Shown here: piece by piece, positions 20,497-30,657 of the stretch
Layout of the letters: each line of letters starts with the position of its first letter
Numbering within the stretch: position 1 is the first letter of the stretch
Source: Primorskyibacter flagellatus
GTDB taxonomy: Bacteria; Pseudomonadota; Alphaproteobacteria; Rhodobacterales; Rhodobacteraceae
Assembly (NCBI RefSeq): GCF_900176485.1
Contig: NZ_FWYD01000002.1
Coordinates: 481,898 to 545,897 of the forward strand
Direction: 5' to 3'
Length of the DNA stretch: 64,000 nt
Position numbers and translations under genes: made by a program
The notes under the pieces: model-generated
What the model was told of the DNA's origin: nothing
Databases searched by the model: none
What the model saw: the letters and a program-made list of their open reading frames with translations, nothing else

Positions 20497-21104
20497 TACG
20501 GAAATTCTCTGGCGACACTTTGCTGGTCGCCACCCACAACTCAGGCAAGCTTGAGGAGATCAAAAATCTTCTTGAGCCTTATGGCGTCAAGGTTGTCGGT
20601 GGTGCCGAAATGGATCTGCCCGAACCCGAAGAGACTGAGACGACATTCGCAGGCAATGCCCGCATCAAAGCCCACGCAGCCGCGAAGGCGACCGGACTGC
20701 CTGCCCTGTCAGATGACAGCGGTATTGAGATTGACGCACTGGATGGCGCGCCCGGCGTCTATACTGCGGATTGGGCAGAAACAGAGACTGGGCGGGACTT
20801 TGTTATGGCCATGACCAAGGCCCGCGACGCGCTTGAGGCGCGTAATGCGCCCTACCCGCGCACCGCTCGGTTTTGTTGCACATTGGTCCTTGCCTGGCCC
20901 GACGGACATGACGAGGTATTCCCCGGCGAAATGCTAGGTCAGGTCGTCTGGCCGATGCGCGGGGATCAGGGCCATGGGTATGACCCGATTTTTCAGCCCG
21001 ATGGTTATGACATAACATTTGGCGAGATGGATCGCTGGGAAAAGAACAGGATAAGCCATCGTGCAGATGCCTTCCGGAAGTTTGTCACGGCCTGCTTTGA
21101 CTGA
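20493..21104 (+). CDS. rdgB: XTP/dITP diphosphatase (non-canonical purine NTP pyrophosphatase)
   Basis: 203 residues of the Ham1/RdgB family, which removes ITP, dITP and XTP from the nucleotide pool. Motifs: [12 protein letters not shown] near the N-terminus, [21 protein letters not shown] (catalytic Asp and purine pocket), GYDPIFQP and the final ISHRADAF. Overlaps rph by 4 bp and hemW by about 40 bp. Confidence 0.95.
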   Translation: MIRKFSGDTLLVATHNSGKLEEIKNLLEPYGVKVVGGAEMDLPEPEETETTFAGNARIKAHAAAKATGLPALSDDSGIEIDALDGAPGVYTADWAETETGRDFVMAMTKARDALEARNAPYPRTARFCCTLVLAWPDGHDEVFPGEMLGQVVWPMRGDQGHGYDPIFQPDGYDITFGEMDRWEKNRISHRADAFRKFVTACFD

Positions 21105-22257
21105 AGACTGGCAGAACGGCGGCTTCGGCCTTTATATCCATTGGCCGTTCTGCACTGCCAAATGCCCCTATTGCGACTTCAACAGCCATGTCTCGCGCCA
21201 GATCGACCATGCGCGCTGGACGCGCGCCTATCTGTCAGAGATTGACCGCGCCGGTGCGCAGACGCAAGGCCGCATCCTGAATACGGTGTTCTTCGGTGGC
21301 GGCACACCGTCACTGATGGCGCCGGACACCGTCGCAGCAATCCTTGACCGGGTACGCGCCACCTGGCCGATGGTGAATGATCCGGAAATTACTCTGGAGG
21401 CGAACCCCGGCTCTGTCGATGCCGGGAACTTTCGCGCCTATGCACAGGCTGGTGTGAACCGCGTCTCGATGGGCATTCAGGCGCTGAACGATACGGACCT
21501 GCGCCGGCTCGGCCGCATTCACACGGTCAAAGAGGCCCGCGCGGCCTTCGATATCGCCCGAAATCAATTTGATCGCGTTAGCTTTGACCTGATCTACGCA
21601 AGACAAGATCAGGGGCTGAATGCTTGGAAGACTGAATTACGCGAAGCGCTGGATATGAGCGTGGACCACTTGTCGCTCTATCAACTCACCATCGAGAATG
21701 GGACTGCTTTTGGCGACCGCTTCAATGCAGGGGGTCTGCGCGGGCTGCCCAATGACGACCTGTCGGCGGATATGTACCAGATTACTCAAGATGTTTGTGG
21801 CGAGTACGGCATGTCCGCCTACGAAGTATCAAACCACGCACGACCAGGTTCTGAATCACGGCACAATTTGATCTACTGGAGATACGGGGACTATATTGGA
21901 ATCGGCCCTGGAGCCCATGGCCGCGTGACGCTGGATGGTCGCCGACGCGCAACAGTTGCGTGGTCAATGCCAGACAAGTGGCTCTCGGCGGCGGAACAAG
22001 ACAACGGAACAAAAGAGCAGGAAGTTTTGCCTGCGCTCGAACAGGCACAAGAATACCTTCTGTTGGGTCTACGAATATCCGAAGGCATAGATATTGCTCG
22101 GTTGGCTAGATTTGGTGGATCGTTTGTTGATCACGCTAAAATCGACGGGCTAGTTGACCTCGGCATGGTTGAACGCCGGGGTCATAAGTTGCGGGCCACC
22201 GCGCGGGGGTGCCTCGTCCTGAATGCCGTTATTGAAGAGCTGATGCCCCTGGGCTGA
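21061..22257 (+). CDS. hemW: HemW-type radical SAM haem chaperone (HemN-like)
   Basis: Radical SAM protein of up to 398 residues with CTAKCPYC (Cys 31, 35, 38), FFGGGTPSLM and GIQALND. Its length and the lack of the N-terminal extension place it with HemW, a haem-transfer protein, rather than true coproporphyrinogen dehydrogenase HemN. The start is uncertain: GTG 21061, ATG 21067 or TTG 21097; the first two lie inside rdgB. The stop TGA abuts the parB stop with zero intergenic bases. From about 21.8 kb codon use becomes less GC-rich. Confidence 0.88.
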   Translation: MQMPSGSLSRPALTEDWQNGGFGLYIHWPFCTAKCPYCDFNSHVSRQIDHARWTRAYLSEIDRAGAQTQGRILNTVFFGGGTPSLMAPDTVAAILDRVRATWPMVNDPEITLEANPGSVDAGNFRAYAQAGVNRVSMGIQALNDTDLRRLGRIHTVKEARAAFDIARNQFDRVSFDLIYARQDQGLNAWKTELREALDMSVDHLSLYQLTIENGTAFGDRFNAGGLRGLPNDDLSADMYQITQDVCGEYGMSAYEVSNHARPGSESRHNLIYWRYGDYIGIGPGAHGRVTLDGRRRATVAWSMPDKWLSAAEQDNGTKEQEVLPALEQAQEYLLLGLRISEGIDIARLARFGGSFVDHAKIDGLVDLGMVERRGHKLRATARGCLVLNAVIEELMPLG

Positions 22258-23163
22258 TCAATTGCCGCTTAAAATCCGGCACAAATCGTCCAACTGCTCC
22301 AGATTCGTGTAGCGGATAACCAATTGTCCGGATTCCCCGCCGGCCTTGTGATCCACACTCACCGACATTCCCAGAGCAGCAGAAATATCACCTTCAAGGG
22401 CTTTTGTATCCGCGTCCTTTTCCGCCCGACCTCCCTTCGGCTTTGCACCCGAAGTGGCCGCAGGATCAGTCTGTGCAGCTTTCTTGACGGCTTTTTCAAT
22501 ATCTCGAACCGACCATCCAGCCGAAACAGCCTGCTTGGCCAACTCCAGTGATTTATCGGAGGTAATAAGCGCTCTTGCATGTCCCGCGGAAAGATCGCCA
22601 CCCACAACCATCTTCTGCACATCGTCGGGCAAATTCAGCAGTCTGAGAAGGTTGGCGATATGACTGCGGCTTTTACCAAGGGCCTCCGCCATCTTTTCCT
22701 GAGTATGGCCAAAACGGTCCATCAGCTGCCTATATCCCGCAGCTTCTTCGATCGCATTGAGATCCGCGCGTTGAATGTTCTCGATAATCGCGACTTCCAA
22801 CACCTCGATGTCGGAAAACTCACGCACCAATACCGGCAATTCGTGCAGTTGGGCCATTTGTGCAGCCCGCCAACGCCGCTCCCCCGCAACGATCTCGTAT
22901 AGATTACTCTCTCCGGGCTTTGGACGAACGATCAAAGGCTGGATAACGCCGCGCGTTCGTATGGACGCCGCCAACTCGTCCAATTGCTCCGGCGTAAAAT
23001 GTCGCCGTGGCTGGTCAGGATTTGGGACAATCCGCTCTATCGGGATAGAGCGGTCCGCCCTAGGCGATGTATCCGCGCTCTGCTCTCCTGTTGGATCCAC
23101 ATCTGCCATCAACGCGGTCAGGCCACGGCCCAATCCGCGACGACGCTCTTTACTCTCTGTCAT
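22258..23163 (-). CDS. parB: Chromosome partitioning protein ParB
   Basis: 301 residues. The N-terminal RRGLGRGLTALMAD tag, IPIERIVPNPDQPRRHF, the CTP-binding motif GERRWRAAQ and the helix-turn-helix QEKMAEALGKSRSHIANLLRLL are all present, followed by a Lys/Ala-rich linker and C-terminal dimer domain. It loads at parS and spreads as a CTP-dependent clamp; two perfect parS sites lie at 24556 and 26449. Last gene of the origin-side operon, 17 bp after parA. Confidence 0.97.
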   Translation of the reverse strand: MTESKERRRGLGRGLTALMADVDPTGEQSADTSPRADRSIPIERIVPNPDQPRRHFTPEQLDELAASIRTRGVIQPLIVRPKPGESNLYEIVAGERRWRAAQMAQLHELPVLVREFSDIEVLEVAIIENIQRADLNAIEEAAGYRQLMDRFGHTQEKMAEALGKSRSHIANLLRLLNLPDDVQKMVVGGDLSAGHARALITSDKSLELAKQAVSAGWSVRDIEKAVKKAAQTDPAATSGAKPKGGRAEKDADTKALEGDISAALGMSVSVDHKAGGESGQLVIRYTNLEQLDDLCRILSGN

Positions 23164-23180
23164 CTCATTCCTCCGGTAGC

Positions 23181-23990
23181 TTAAGCAGCCATCTTTGCGT
23201 TTTTTTGTAATAGTTCCCGCGCAAGCTCTCGATAGGCCGCAGCACCTTTTGAGCTTCCGTCATATTGCAGGACCGGCAGCGCATAGGATGGTGCTTCGCT
23301 GACCCTAACATTCCGCGGAATAACCGCATTGAACACCAGTTCCCCAAGATTGTCCCGCGCGTCACTTTCTACCTGCTGAGAGAGGTTATTTCGTGCGTCA
23401 TACATGGTCATCACCACCCCCTCGATACGCAAATGTGGATTTGCCGTCTGCCGGACCTCACGAATTGTGAGCATTAATTGGCTTAGGCCTTCGAGCGCAA
23501 AAAATTCACTTTGGAGTGGCACCAGGACTGAATGCGATGCGACCATCGCGTTTACGGTAAGAAGATTCAACGACGGAGGACAGTCAATCAGGATAAAGTC
23601 CAGCGCGAAATCGTCCATCGCTGCTTGCCGAAGAGCGTCATGCAGCAAATAGCTACGCTTTTCGTTAGCGATAAGTTCGATATCAGCAGAGCTAAGATCT
23701 ACAGTCGCAGGTATGATCATCAAGCGTTCGACACTGGTTTTCTGAACGACGGCATGAAGCTCTGTATCGTCCAGCAGCAATTCGTAGGTGGTGAGACCAC
23801 GGTCTTCGGGCTCTATTCCCAGCCCCGTAGACGCATTCCCCTGAGGGTCGAGATCGACTACAAGCACACGACAGCCAAGCTCTGCCAAAGCCGCACCCAG
23901 ATTGATCGTGGTGGTGGTCTTCCCTACCCCGCCCTTCTGATTGGCGACGGCTATGATTTTTGGACCAGCGGGTCTGGCAAGATCAGACAC
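23181..23990 (-). CDS. parA: Chromosome partitioning ATPase ParA
   Basis: 269-residue deviant Walker ATPase that binds DNA non-specifically and drives ParB-parS separation. [14 protein letters not shown] (residues 18-30) has the signature lysine, followed by [13 protein letters not shown] and the Walker B-like [10 protein letters not shown]. The short N-terminus without an extra DNA-binding domain is typical of chromosomal ParA. Its start overlaps the end of rsmG by 8 bp. Confidence 0.97.
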   Translation of the reverse strand: MSDLARPAGPKIIAVANQKGGVGKTTTTINLGAALAELGCRVLVVDLDPQGNASTGLGIEPEDRGLTTYELLLDDTELHAVVQKTSVERLMIIPATVDLSSADIELIANEKRSYLLHDALRQAAMDDFALDFILIDCPPSLNLLTVNAMVASHSVLVPLQSEFFALEGLSQLMLTIREVRQTANPHLRIEGVVMTMYDARNNLSQQVESDARDNLGELVFNAVIPRNVRVSEAPSYALPVLQYDGSSKGAAAYRELARELLQKNAKMAA

Positions 23991-24588
23991 GAGAGATGCC
24001 TCCGATTTTTAGTATAGCGGCCATAGGGTCTGTTTTGCTTTGTATCACATCCAGATCAAATCGCCATGACTCGCGCGCCTTATCCACCTCTTTTTGCCAT
24101 TTTTCGCCTTTTGAAAAGATGGCCGTTCCGTCGTATGCGAGATGCAAGTTTGCGAAAGACAGCAACGTATCCAGGTCGGCAAGAGCCCTCGCGCTGACGA
24201 CATTTGCCTTCAAAGGATCGAGATTTTCAATTCGCTCCGACATTACAGTCGCATGCAGATCTAATTTTCGAATGACATTTCTGAGAAATGCGGCCTTTCT
24301 TAGATCAGATTCGACAAGCACTGTCTTCATTTCAGGCGACGCTTCAGTAGCAAGAATAGCCACGACAAGACCAGGAAGGCCGCCTCCGCTACCCAGATCA
24401 AGCCAAGTTTTGCTAGGGTGTTCAATTGATTGGAAAACCTGAATGGAATCAATGATGTGACGATGCCATACATCCGATGCTGATTTTTTCGAAATCAGGT
24501 TAATCTTTGCTGTCCATGCTAACAAGAGATCGACATATCGTTGCAGCTTTTCATATGTTTCACGTGAAACATTCAAGCTTCGCATCAT
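23983..24588 (-). CDS. rsmG: 16S rRNA m7G527 methyltransferase
   Basis: About 201 residues from the ATG at 24588; another ATG follows directly, and a TTG at 24594 overlapping the mnmG stop is less likely. The SAM-binding loop [16 protein letters not shown] is clear. It methylates N7 of G527 in 16S rRNA, a site linked to streptomycin resistance when lost. Codons 6-11 (NVSRET) are written by a perfect parS site, so this stretch serves both coding and segregation. Confidence 0.95.
   Translation of the reverse strand: MMRSLNVSRETYEKLQRYVDLLLAWTAKINLISKKSASDVWHRHIIDSIQVFQSIEHPSKTWLDLGSGGGLPGLVVAILATEASPEMKTVLVESDLRKAAFLRNVIRKLDLHATVMSERIENLDPLKANVVSARALADLDTLLSFANLHLAYDGTAIFSKGEKWQKEVDKARESWRFDLDVIQSKTDPMAAILKIGGISRV
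24556..24571. promoter_or_regulatory. parS centromere site (inside rsmG)
   Basis: Perfect 16-bp palindrome TGTTTCACGTGAAACA, identical to the universal ParB-binding consensus. It lies in the first codons of rsmG and about 5.2 kb from the proposed oriC. Confidence 0.95.
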
Positions 24589-24590
24589 AG

Positions 24591-26465
24591 TCAAGCTGAT
24601 CTCCGCTTCAACTGCCGGATTTTCGCCAAAAGCAGAACAAGTGCGGCGGGCGTCATGCTTTCGATCTTTGCAGCTTCAGAAAGATTTTTGGGCCGCGCCG
24701 CAGACAGTTTCGATTTCAGTTCATTTGAAAGCCCATCAACGCCTACATACACAAAATCTTCGGGAATAACTTGAGCTTCATCACGCCGAACCATCTCCAC
24801 ATCTCGATTTTGTCGTTCAATGTAGTGCACATATAGCGCCTCGCGCGCCAACTGTTCACGAGATTCGCTATCAATTGCCGCAAATTCAGGTGCAAGTTTA
24901 ATCAGTGTTCCGAAATCTATATTCGCAAATGCGAGCAGATCATAACCCGATCTCCGCGCACCATCATGGTTGATGGTGACGCCAACTGCTTCAACATCAC
25001 GCGTTGTAAAAGTTTTTGACGACAGCGATGTCCGGGCGGACGTTAGCCGATCTAACTTGACTTCAAACAACTGCTTTCGCTTTTCGGAAACACACCCAAG
25101 ATCGATCGCCTTCGGTGTTAATCTTTGGTCCGCATTGTCCGCCCGCAAAGAAAGCCGAAACTCTGCGCGTGATGTGAACATGCGATAAGGCTCTTGAACG
25201 CCCTTCGACGTCAAATCATCAATCATTACCCCAATATAACTATCAGACCGGCTGAAGTGTACCGGTTCTTGACCCTGACAAGCGGCAGCGGCGTTAAGTC
25301 CGGCTACCAATCCTTGGGCAGCAGCTTCCTCATACCCCGTTGTCCCATTGATCTGACCTGCCAAATACAAGCCAGATACAACTTTCACCTGCAATGTAGA
25401 GCTTAGAGATCTAGGATCTACATAATCATATTCTATGGCGTAACCTGGTTGTACGATTTCCGCAGCTTCAAGCCCGACAATGGAGTTTACATATCTCGTC
25501 TGTACCTTCTGGGGCATAGATGTCGATATACCGTTTGGATATATGGTATTAGACTCAAGGCCTTCTGGCTCAAGAAATATTTGATGAGACTCTTTATCCG
25601 CAAACCGTACAATCTTGTCTTCGATTGAAGGGCAGTAGCGAGGACCAACGCCATCAATCCGCCCACCATACATTGCAGATTTATCAAGGTTATTTCGAAT
25701 AATCTCATGAGTTTCGGCGTTCGTATGCGTAATGCCACATGTCACTTGCCGCAACGAAGCGGATTTAGACATAAACGAAAAGAGCGTCGGGTCTTCATCC
25801 CCAGGCTGCGCGTCCAAAATATCCCAATTTATGCTCCGCGCATCCAGCCGTGGCGGGGTTCCGGTCTTCAACCTCCCCAACCGCAAATTAAACTCATCAA
25901 TGCGTTCAGCAAGTCGTACAGAAGGCTTGTCCCCCATCCTGCCGCCGGGATGCGAAATATCCCCTATATGGATGACGCCACGCAAAAACGTGCCGGTGGT
26001 AAGCACAACAGCCGCCGCGGAAAGTTTCGAACCGTCCTCGAGAATGACCCCGCGAACTTCGCCGGAACGCATGATAAAGTCCGTTGCCTCTCCTTCAATA
26101 ATTTGAAGATTCTCGGCTAATTCCATTTCTTGAAGCATCGCAAGGCGGTAGACTTTACGATCAGCTTGTGCGCGTGGGCCTTGAACTGCCGGTCCCTTAC
26201 GTTTGTTCAACAGCCTAAATTGGATCCCCGCTTTATCGGCAACACGCCCCATGACGCCATCAAAGGCATCAATCTCACGAACAAGATGGCCTTTTCCAAG
26301 CCCTCCAATCGCAGGATTACAGGACATCACCCCGATTCCCTCACGTTTCAACGTGACGAGTGCTGTTTTCGCGCCCATCCGGGCTGACGCATGCGCGGCT
26401 TCTGTACCGGCATGCCCGCCGCCGATGACAACAACATCAAAGGTTCGATGTTTCACGTGAAACAC
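24591..26465 (-). CDS. mnmG: tRNA uridine-5-carboxymethylaminomethyl modification enzyme MnmG
   Basis: FAD-dependent partner of MnmE in making cmnm5U34 in tRNA anticodons; about 624 residues. It has the dinucleotide loop [20 protein letters not shown], then [20 protein letters not shown] take the GTG at 26465 (MFHVKH...) as start, because the upstream TTG at 26480 is a poorer codon; the GTG overlaps a perfect parS. Lies 4 bp after mnmE. Codon use is visibly less GC-rich than in genes further from the origin. Confidence 0.95.
   Translation of the reverse strand: MFHVKHRTFDVVVIGGGHAGTEAAHASARMGAKTALVTLKREGIGVMSCNPAIGGLGKGHLVREIDAFDGVMGRVADKAGIQFRLLNKRKGPAVQGPRAQADRKVYRLAMLQEMELAENLQIIEGEATDFIMRSGEVRGVILEDGSKLSAAAVVLTTGTFLRGVIHIGDISHPGGRMGDKPSVRLAERIDEFNLRLGRLKTGTPPRLDARSINWDILDAQPGDEDPTLFSFMSKSASLRQVTCGITHTNAETHEIIRNNLDKSAMYGGRIDGVGPRYCPSIEDKIVRFADKESHQIFLEPEGLESNTIYPNGISTSMPQKVQTRYVNSIVGLEAAEIVQPGYAIEYDYVDPRSLSSTLQVKVVSGLYLAGQINGTTGYEEAAAQGLVAGLNAAAACQGQEPVHFSRSDSYIGVMIDDLTSKGVQEPYRMFTSRAEFRLSLRADNADQRLTPKAIDLGCVSEKRKQLFEVKLDRLTSARTSLSSKTFTTRDVEAVGVTINHDGARRSGYDLLAFANIDFGTLIKLAPEFAAIDSESREQLAREALYVHYIERQNRDVEMVRRDEAQVIPEDFVYVGVDGLSNELKSKLSAARPKNLSEAAKIESMTPAALVLLLAKIRQLKRRSA
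26449..26464. promoter_or_regulatory. parS centromere site (at the mnmG start)
   Basis: Second perfect TGTTTCACGTGAAACA palindrome, encoding the start of MnmG (FHVKH). About 1.9 kb from the other site and 3.4 kb from the proposed oriC. Confidence 0.95.
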
Positions 26466-26469
26466 TCCG

Positions 26470-27747
26470 CTACTTACCAAGGCAGAAACTTGAGAAAATT
26501 TCGTCTAACAACATTTCGACATCAACGCGACCTATAAGTTTTTCGAGATGTCGAATCGCTACACGAAGTTCTTCTGCTGCAATATCATATTGCTCACTAT
26601 TTTGGCTAACCAGAGTTTCGGCATAATTCAAAGCCGAAAGCGTTTCTCGCATTGCCACGCGATGTCGTTCCCGCGTCGCAAGTCCAGCACTCTTAGAGCG
26701 CAACGTCAAAACAGATGTTATTCGTTTGATAAGAGCGTCAACGCCACGCCCGGTGAGACCAGAAACGCCAACTCCATCGTGATCAGCTTTAGAAGCCACA
26801 GAAATATCATCGTCTTTCAGGGCAATGTCCGAAGGCTCACTGTCCTCGAACAGAAGAACGCGCAGATCTGCGGCGCTCGCCCTCTGAATTGCTCGCTCAA
26901 TTCCCAAGCTTTCGACAATGTCATCAGTTTCGCGCAAGCCAGCTGTGTCCAATAGCGTCACTGGCAGACCGTCGAGCTCCATCCTAACTTCAATAACATC
27001 ACGCGTTGTACCTGCGACTTCCGATGTAATCGCAGCGTCACGACCGGCAAGGGCATTCAGAAGCGTCGATTTTCCGACGTTTGGCGCCCCAATAATCGCA
27101 ACCTCAAAACCGGATCTAATGCGTTCTGCTGATTTGAAGCCATCCAATTGTATCTGAAGTGAATGCGTAATATCGGCTATTAAACTTAGAACTTCAGGTC
27201 CAACATCTTCGGGCACGTCTTCATCAGCAAAATCAATAACAGCTTCGAGTAGTGCTGAAGCTCGGATAAGCTTTGTTCTCCAGTTCCCAACTACTTGCCC
27301 GAGATCCCCCGAGAGTGACCTCAACGCCTGTACGCGTTGCGCCTCGGTTTCCGCTTCGATCAGATCTGCAAGTCCTTCGACCTGAGCTAGATCCAAGCGA
27401 CCGTTTTCCAACGCTCGGCGCGTGAACTCACCTGGTTCGGCCAAACGTAGCCCACCAAGTTCGGACAGTTCCCGCAACACCGCTGATACCACGGCAATAC
27501 TACCATGTAGATGAAGCTCAACAACAGATTCGCCAGTAAAGCTGGCACCATCAGGAAACACCAGAACCAGCGCCTCGTCGAGATATTCACCGGACGCGGT
27601 CTTTATGCGTCGAACAGCGTGCTGTCGTGGAGCTGGTAAACTACCGCAAAGGATTGTGGCAGCATCAAATGCGTCTGGACCAGAAATTCTTACAACTGCG
27701 ACGCCCGCTTTTCCCTGAGCCGAGGCCAGAGCGTAAATCGTATCCAT
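26470..27747 (-). CDS. mnmE: tRNA modification GTPase MnmE
   Basis: 425 residues. An N-terminal formyl-THF-binding domain ([20 protein letters not shown]) is followed by a helical domain with an inserted G domain: G1 GAPNVGKST at 220-228, the [11 protein letters not shown]3 region and a SKAD-type G4. The C-terminal CLGK carries the catalytic cysteine found as C(I/L/V)GK in all MnmE. A little shorter than the usual 450. It works with MnmG, encoded immediately downstream. Confidence 0.95.
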   Translation of the reverse strand: MDTIYALASAQGKAGVAVVRISGPDAFDAATILCGSLPAPRQHAVRRIKTASGEYLDEALVLVFPDGASFTGESVVELHLHGSIAVVSAVLRELSELGGLRLAEPGEFTRRALENGRLDLAQVEGLADLIEAETEAQRVQALRSLSGDLGQVVGNWRTKLIRASALLEAVIDFADEDVPEDVGPEVLSLIADITHSLQIQLDGFKSAERIRSGFEVAIIGAPNVGKSTLLNALAGRDAAITSEVAGTTRDVIEVRMELDGLPVTLLDTAGLRETDDIVESLGIERAIQRASAADLRVLLFEDSEPSDIALKDDDISVASKADHDGVGVSGLTGRGVDALIKRITSVLTLRSKSAGLATRERHRVAMRETLSALNYAETLVSQNSEQYDIAAEELRVAIRHLEKLIGRVDVEMLLDEIFSSFCLGK

Positions 27748-27770
27748 GATACACCCTCTCAGCTGGCACG

Positions 27771-29042
27771 TCAGGTGTTCATGGAGTCGAAGAACTCTGA
27801 ATTACTCTTGGTTTGCTTCAACTTCGAAATCAGGAATTCAATGGCGTCTGTCGTCCCCATCGGGTTCAAGATACGGCGAAGAACAAACGTCTTTTGCAGA
27901 TCAATCTTGTCCACCAGAAGCTCTTCTTTCCGGGTTCCGGACTTGAGGATATCCATAGATGGGAAAACACGTTTGTCAGCAACTTTCCGATCAAGAACAA
28001 TCTCGGAATTCCCTGTTCCTTTGAATTCCTCAAAAATCACTTCGTCCATTCGACTTCCTGTGTCGATCAGGGCCGTGGCGATAATCGTCAAGGAGCCGCC
28101 CTCTTCAATATTACGCGCGGCGCCAAAGAAACGCTTAGGCCGTTGCAAGGCGTTTGCATCCACACCACCCGTCAGGACTTTACCAGATGACGGCACCACG
28201 GTGTTGAATGCCCTACCAAGTCTCGTGATCGAATCAAGAAGAATAACAACATCTCGTTTATGTTCGACCAGACGCTTGGCTTTTTCAATCACCATTTCGG
28301 ATACAGCGACGTGCCGGGTTGCAGGCTCATCAAAGGTCGAAGAAATAACCTCGCCTTTCACCGAGCGCTGCATGTCGGTGACTTCCTCGGGCCGTTCGTC
28401 GATCAGCAGAACAATCAAGTAAGCGTCGGGATGATTCACTTCGATCGAGCGGGCAATATTCTGCAACAGAACCGTTTTACCCGTCCGCGGCGGCGCGACA
28501 ATGAGAGATCTCTGTCCTTTTCCGATCGGCGCCACAAGGTCGATGATCCGTGCAGATTTATCCTTGATGGTCGGATCTTCAACTTCCATCTTCATTCGTT
28601 CATCAGGATACAACGGTGTGAGGTTATCGAACGCAATTTTATGTCGCGCCTTCTCCGGATCTTGAAAGTTTATTTTCAAGACGTCCATCAACGCAAAGTA
28701 ACGCTCGGAATCCTCGGGCGCCTTGATCGTGCCTTCAATCGTATCCCCCGTACGCAAAGAAAACTTGCGGGTCATATCTGGCGATACATAGATGTCGTCC
28801 GGACCCGGCAGATAGTTCGCCTCCGGCGAGCGCAAGAAGCCAAAACCGTCCTGGAGTACTTCGAGGACGCCATCACCGCTGATTTCCCACCCTTCATCCG
28901 CGCGCTCGCGCAGGATCTGGAACATCATTTCACCTTTCCGCATGGTCGAGGCGTTTTCGATCTCCAGTTCCTCGGCCATCGCCAGAAGATCCTTGGGGCT
29001 CTTGGCTTTAAGATCCGCGAGGTTCAGTGATTCTTGAGTCAT
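27771..29042 (-). CDS. rho: Transcription termination factor Rho
   Basis: 423-residue hexameric RNA helicase. The RNA-binding cold-shock-like domain (about 50-130, [14 protein letters not shown]) precedes the ATPase domain with Walker A APPRTGKT at about 183-190, [13 protein letters not shown], the Q-loop region [22 protein letters not shown] and the R-loop. Second gene of the leftward origin operon; 120 bp separate it from hemJ, enough for its own promoter or an autoregulatory leader. Confidence 0.97.
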   Translation of the reverse strand: MTQESLNLADLKAKSPKDLLAMAEELEIENASTMRKGEMMFQILRERADEGWEISGDGVLEVLQDGFGFLRSPEANYLPGPDDIYVSPDMTRKFSLRTGDTIEGTIKAPEDSERYFALMDVLKINFQDPEKARHKIAFDNLTPLYPDERMKMEVEDPTIKDKSARIIDLVAPIGKGQRSLIVAPPRTGKTVLLQNIARSIEVNHPDAYLIVLLIDERPEEVTDMQRSVKGEVISSTFDEPATRHVAVSEMVIEKAKRLVEHKRDVVILLDSITRLGRAFNTVVPSSGKVLTGGVDANALQRPKRFFGAARNIEEGGSLTIIATALIDTGSRMDEVIFEEFKGTGNSEIVLDRKVADKRVFPSMDILKSGTRKEELLVDKIDLQKTFVLRRILNPMGTTDAIEFLISKLKQTKSNSEFFDSMNT

Positions 29043-29162
29043 GGGAATATCCTTGATCGCGCCCGAACGAGCGACCGATCCTGCAATGTGTCAGAGAATA
29101 CGCACCCCGGACGGGGCGGTTTGACGCTACATAGGCAGACTATACATCGAAGTCAATTCCCG

Positions 29163-29612
29163 TCAGAATTTCACTACGACGGAGAACACAATCACGACCA
29201 TCAAAAGCGTCGGAACCTCGTTCATCAATCGAAATTGCCGACCGGACAAAACATTCTCGCCGCGCACAAAGTTTTTGCGGCGCACGCCCAGCCAATGATG
29301 AAACCACGTCATCCCAAGCACAGCAGCCGCTTTGCTCCACGGCCAAACCTGTGTCCAGTCAACGATTCCAGGCGTCAGAACCAATGCAAGTCCAAAAAGC
29401 CATGTCGTGATCATTGACGGCAACATGATCGCGCGAAGTAGCTTCACTTCCATGATCTGAAAGGTAGCATCTGTCGCGTCACCTGTCTTGGTCCGCTCGG
29501 CGTGATAGACGAACAACCTGGGCAGGTAGAACAGACCAGCCATCCAGGAGATCACAGCCATGATATGAATGGCCTTGATCCATGGGTAGGCCAAGCTGAG
29601 CATATCAGACAT
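29163..29612 (-). CDS. hemJ: Protoporphyrinogen IX oxidase HemJ
   Basis: About 149 residues, four to five membrane helices, matching the HemJ (formerly UPF0093) family: an N-terminal WIKAIHIMAVISWMAGLFYLPRLF with conserved His, then MTWFHHWL and RLMNEVPTLLMVVIVFSVVV. It oxidises protoporphyrinogen IX in haem synthesis. ATG 29612 follows GAAGGAGTTTGTG; a GTG one codon earlier is less likely. First gene left of the proposed origin. Confidence 0.92.
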   Translation of the reverse strand: MSDMLSLAYPWIKAIHIMAVISWMAGLFYLPRLFVYHAERTKTGDATDATFQIMEVKLLRAIMLPSMITTWLFGLALVLTPGIVDWTQVWPWSKAAAVLGMTWFHHWLGVRRKNFVRGENVLSGRQFRLMNEVPTLLMVVIVFSVVVKF

Positions 29613-29615
29613 CAC

Positions 29616-30032
29616 AAACTCCTTCGGACGGTGCAGAGTTCTTAATTAAATAAAGAGATATAGAAAAGATGATTAAGAAGTAGGGTGACGTTTTGCTGTG
29701 GATCATTGATCTGTGCCGGCAGTTATCCCATGCGGATAACTGTCGTCGTCATAAGAGCAAACAAGTGTTGGTAAAACGCGAATTATTAGTAATTAATCAT
29801 TGTTATTCAATGACTTGAATAATTTATAAGGAGTGGATAAATCCGGTAGTGTTGTGGCGTATGCTCTATCAGACATGAACGTCCACAAGGCACAGATTAT
29901 GCTTTTCCACTGTGTGCAACCGCGCTGCGTGGTTCCCAGACCTTGCTAGATCTCCCCAGGTTGCAATGCCGATCAATTTTCCCCAGTACTGTTCCCTAAC
30001 AAACCCCGTAACAAACCCACGGATTCATCCAC
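29616..30032. other. Candidate chromosome replication origin (oriC)
   Basis: A 417-bp gene-free, AT-rich gap where gene direction switches from leftward (hemJ, rho, mnmE...) to rightward (maf, coaE, dnaQ). DnaA-box-like 9-mers (consensus TTATCCACA): 29697-29705 TGTGGATCA, 29832-29840 AGTGGATAA and 30025-30033 TCATCCACA, each one mismatch, plus a head-to-head pair at 29721-29741. AT-rich tracts at 29640-29680 and 29780-29830 could unwind. The parS sites and parAB lie within 8 kb. The combination is what alphaproteobacterial origins show; no experimental or GC-skew proof is available here. Confidence 0.75.
29721..29741. repeat. Inverted pair of DnaA-box-like sequences
   Basis: AGTTATCC (29721-29728), 5-bp spacer CATGC and GGATAACT (29734-29741): a perfect 8-bp inverted repeat made of two opposed DnaA-box cores inside the candidate oriC. 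Confidence 0.7.
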
Positions 30033-30632
30033 ATGACTAACGAGCTGGTTCTTGCGTCACGCTCTGCGATCCGGGCACAGCTTTTACGCAACGCGGGTGT
30101 ACAGATACGTGTGGCGCCAGCTACAATTGATGAAATTTCCGTACGACGCGCCTTGGAGGCGGAAGGCGCGCCACCACGCGATGTTGCGGATACCTTGGCA
30201 GAAATGAAGGCAAAGAAAGCCAGTAGCAAAGCGCCTGACCACCTCGTTCTGGGATGTGATCAAGTACTGGCGGTTGATCGGAAGATCATCGCCAAGCCTG
30301 CGACGCCCCAGGAGGCGCGCGACCAGTTGATGTTGTTGCGGGATCGCAAGCATCAGCTTTTGTCTGCGGCGGTAATATATAAGGACGGAAAGCCGACATG
30401 GCGTCATGTATCGACCGCCCGGCTGACGATGCGCGCCTTCTCCGAAAACTATATTGATGGTTACATCGACCGAAATTGGCAGAGCATTCAGCATTCCGTA
30501 GGGGGATATAAGTTGGAAGAAGAAGGGGTACGTCTGTTTGCGCGGGTTGAGGGCGACTATTTCACGATCCTCGGGCTGCCGCTGCTGGAGCTGTTGGGGT
30601 ATCTGACGATCAGCGGGGTTGTGGAAGCATGA
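30033..30632 (+). CDS. maf: Maf-family nucleoside triphosphate pyrophosphatase
   Basis: 199 residues of the Maf/HAM1-like fold that hydrolyses modified or non-canonical NTPs and has been linked to septum inhibition. LVLASRSAIRAQLLRNAG at the N-terminus, the EIDE-like APATIDEISVRRALE, and VLGCDQVLAVD are the typical motifs (usual form ASxSPRRxxLL with SxxR here as SAIRAQLL). First gene right of the proposed origin; coaE follows after 25 bp. Confidence 0.9.
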   Translation: MTNELVLASRSAIRAQLLRNAGVQIRVAPATIDEISVRRALEAEGAPPRDVADTLAEMKAKKASSKAPDHLVLGCDQVLAVDRKIIAKPATPQEARDQLMLLRDRKHQLLSAAVIYKDGKPTWRHVSTARLTMRAFSENYIDGYIDRNWQSIQHSVGGYKLEEEGVRLFARVEGDYFTILGLPLLELLGYLTISGVVEA

Positions 30633-30657
30633 CGGCATGTGAAACTTCGGGCAGGTC

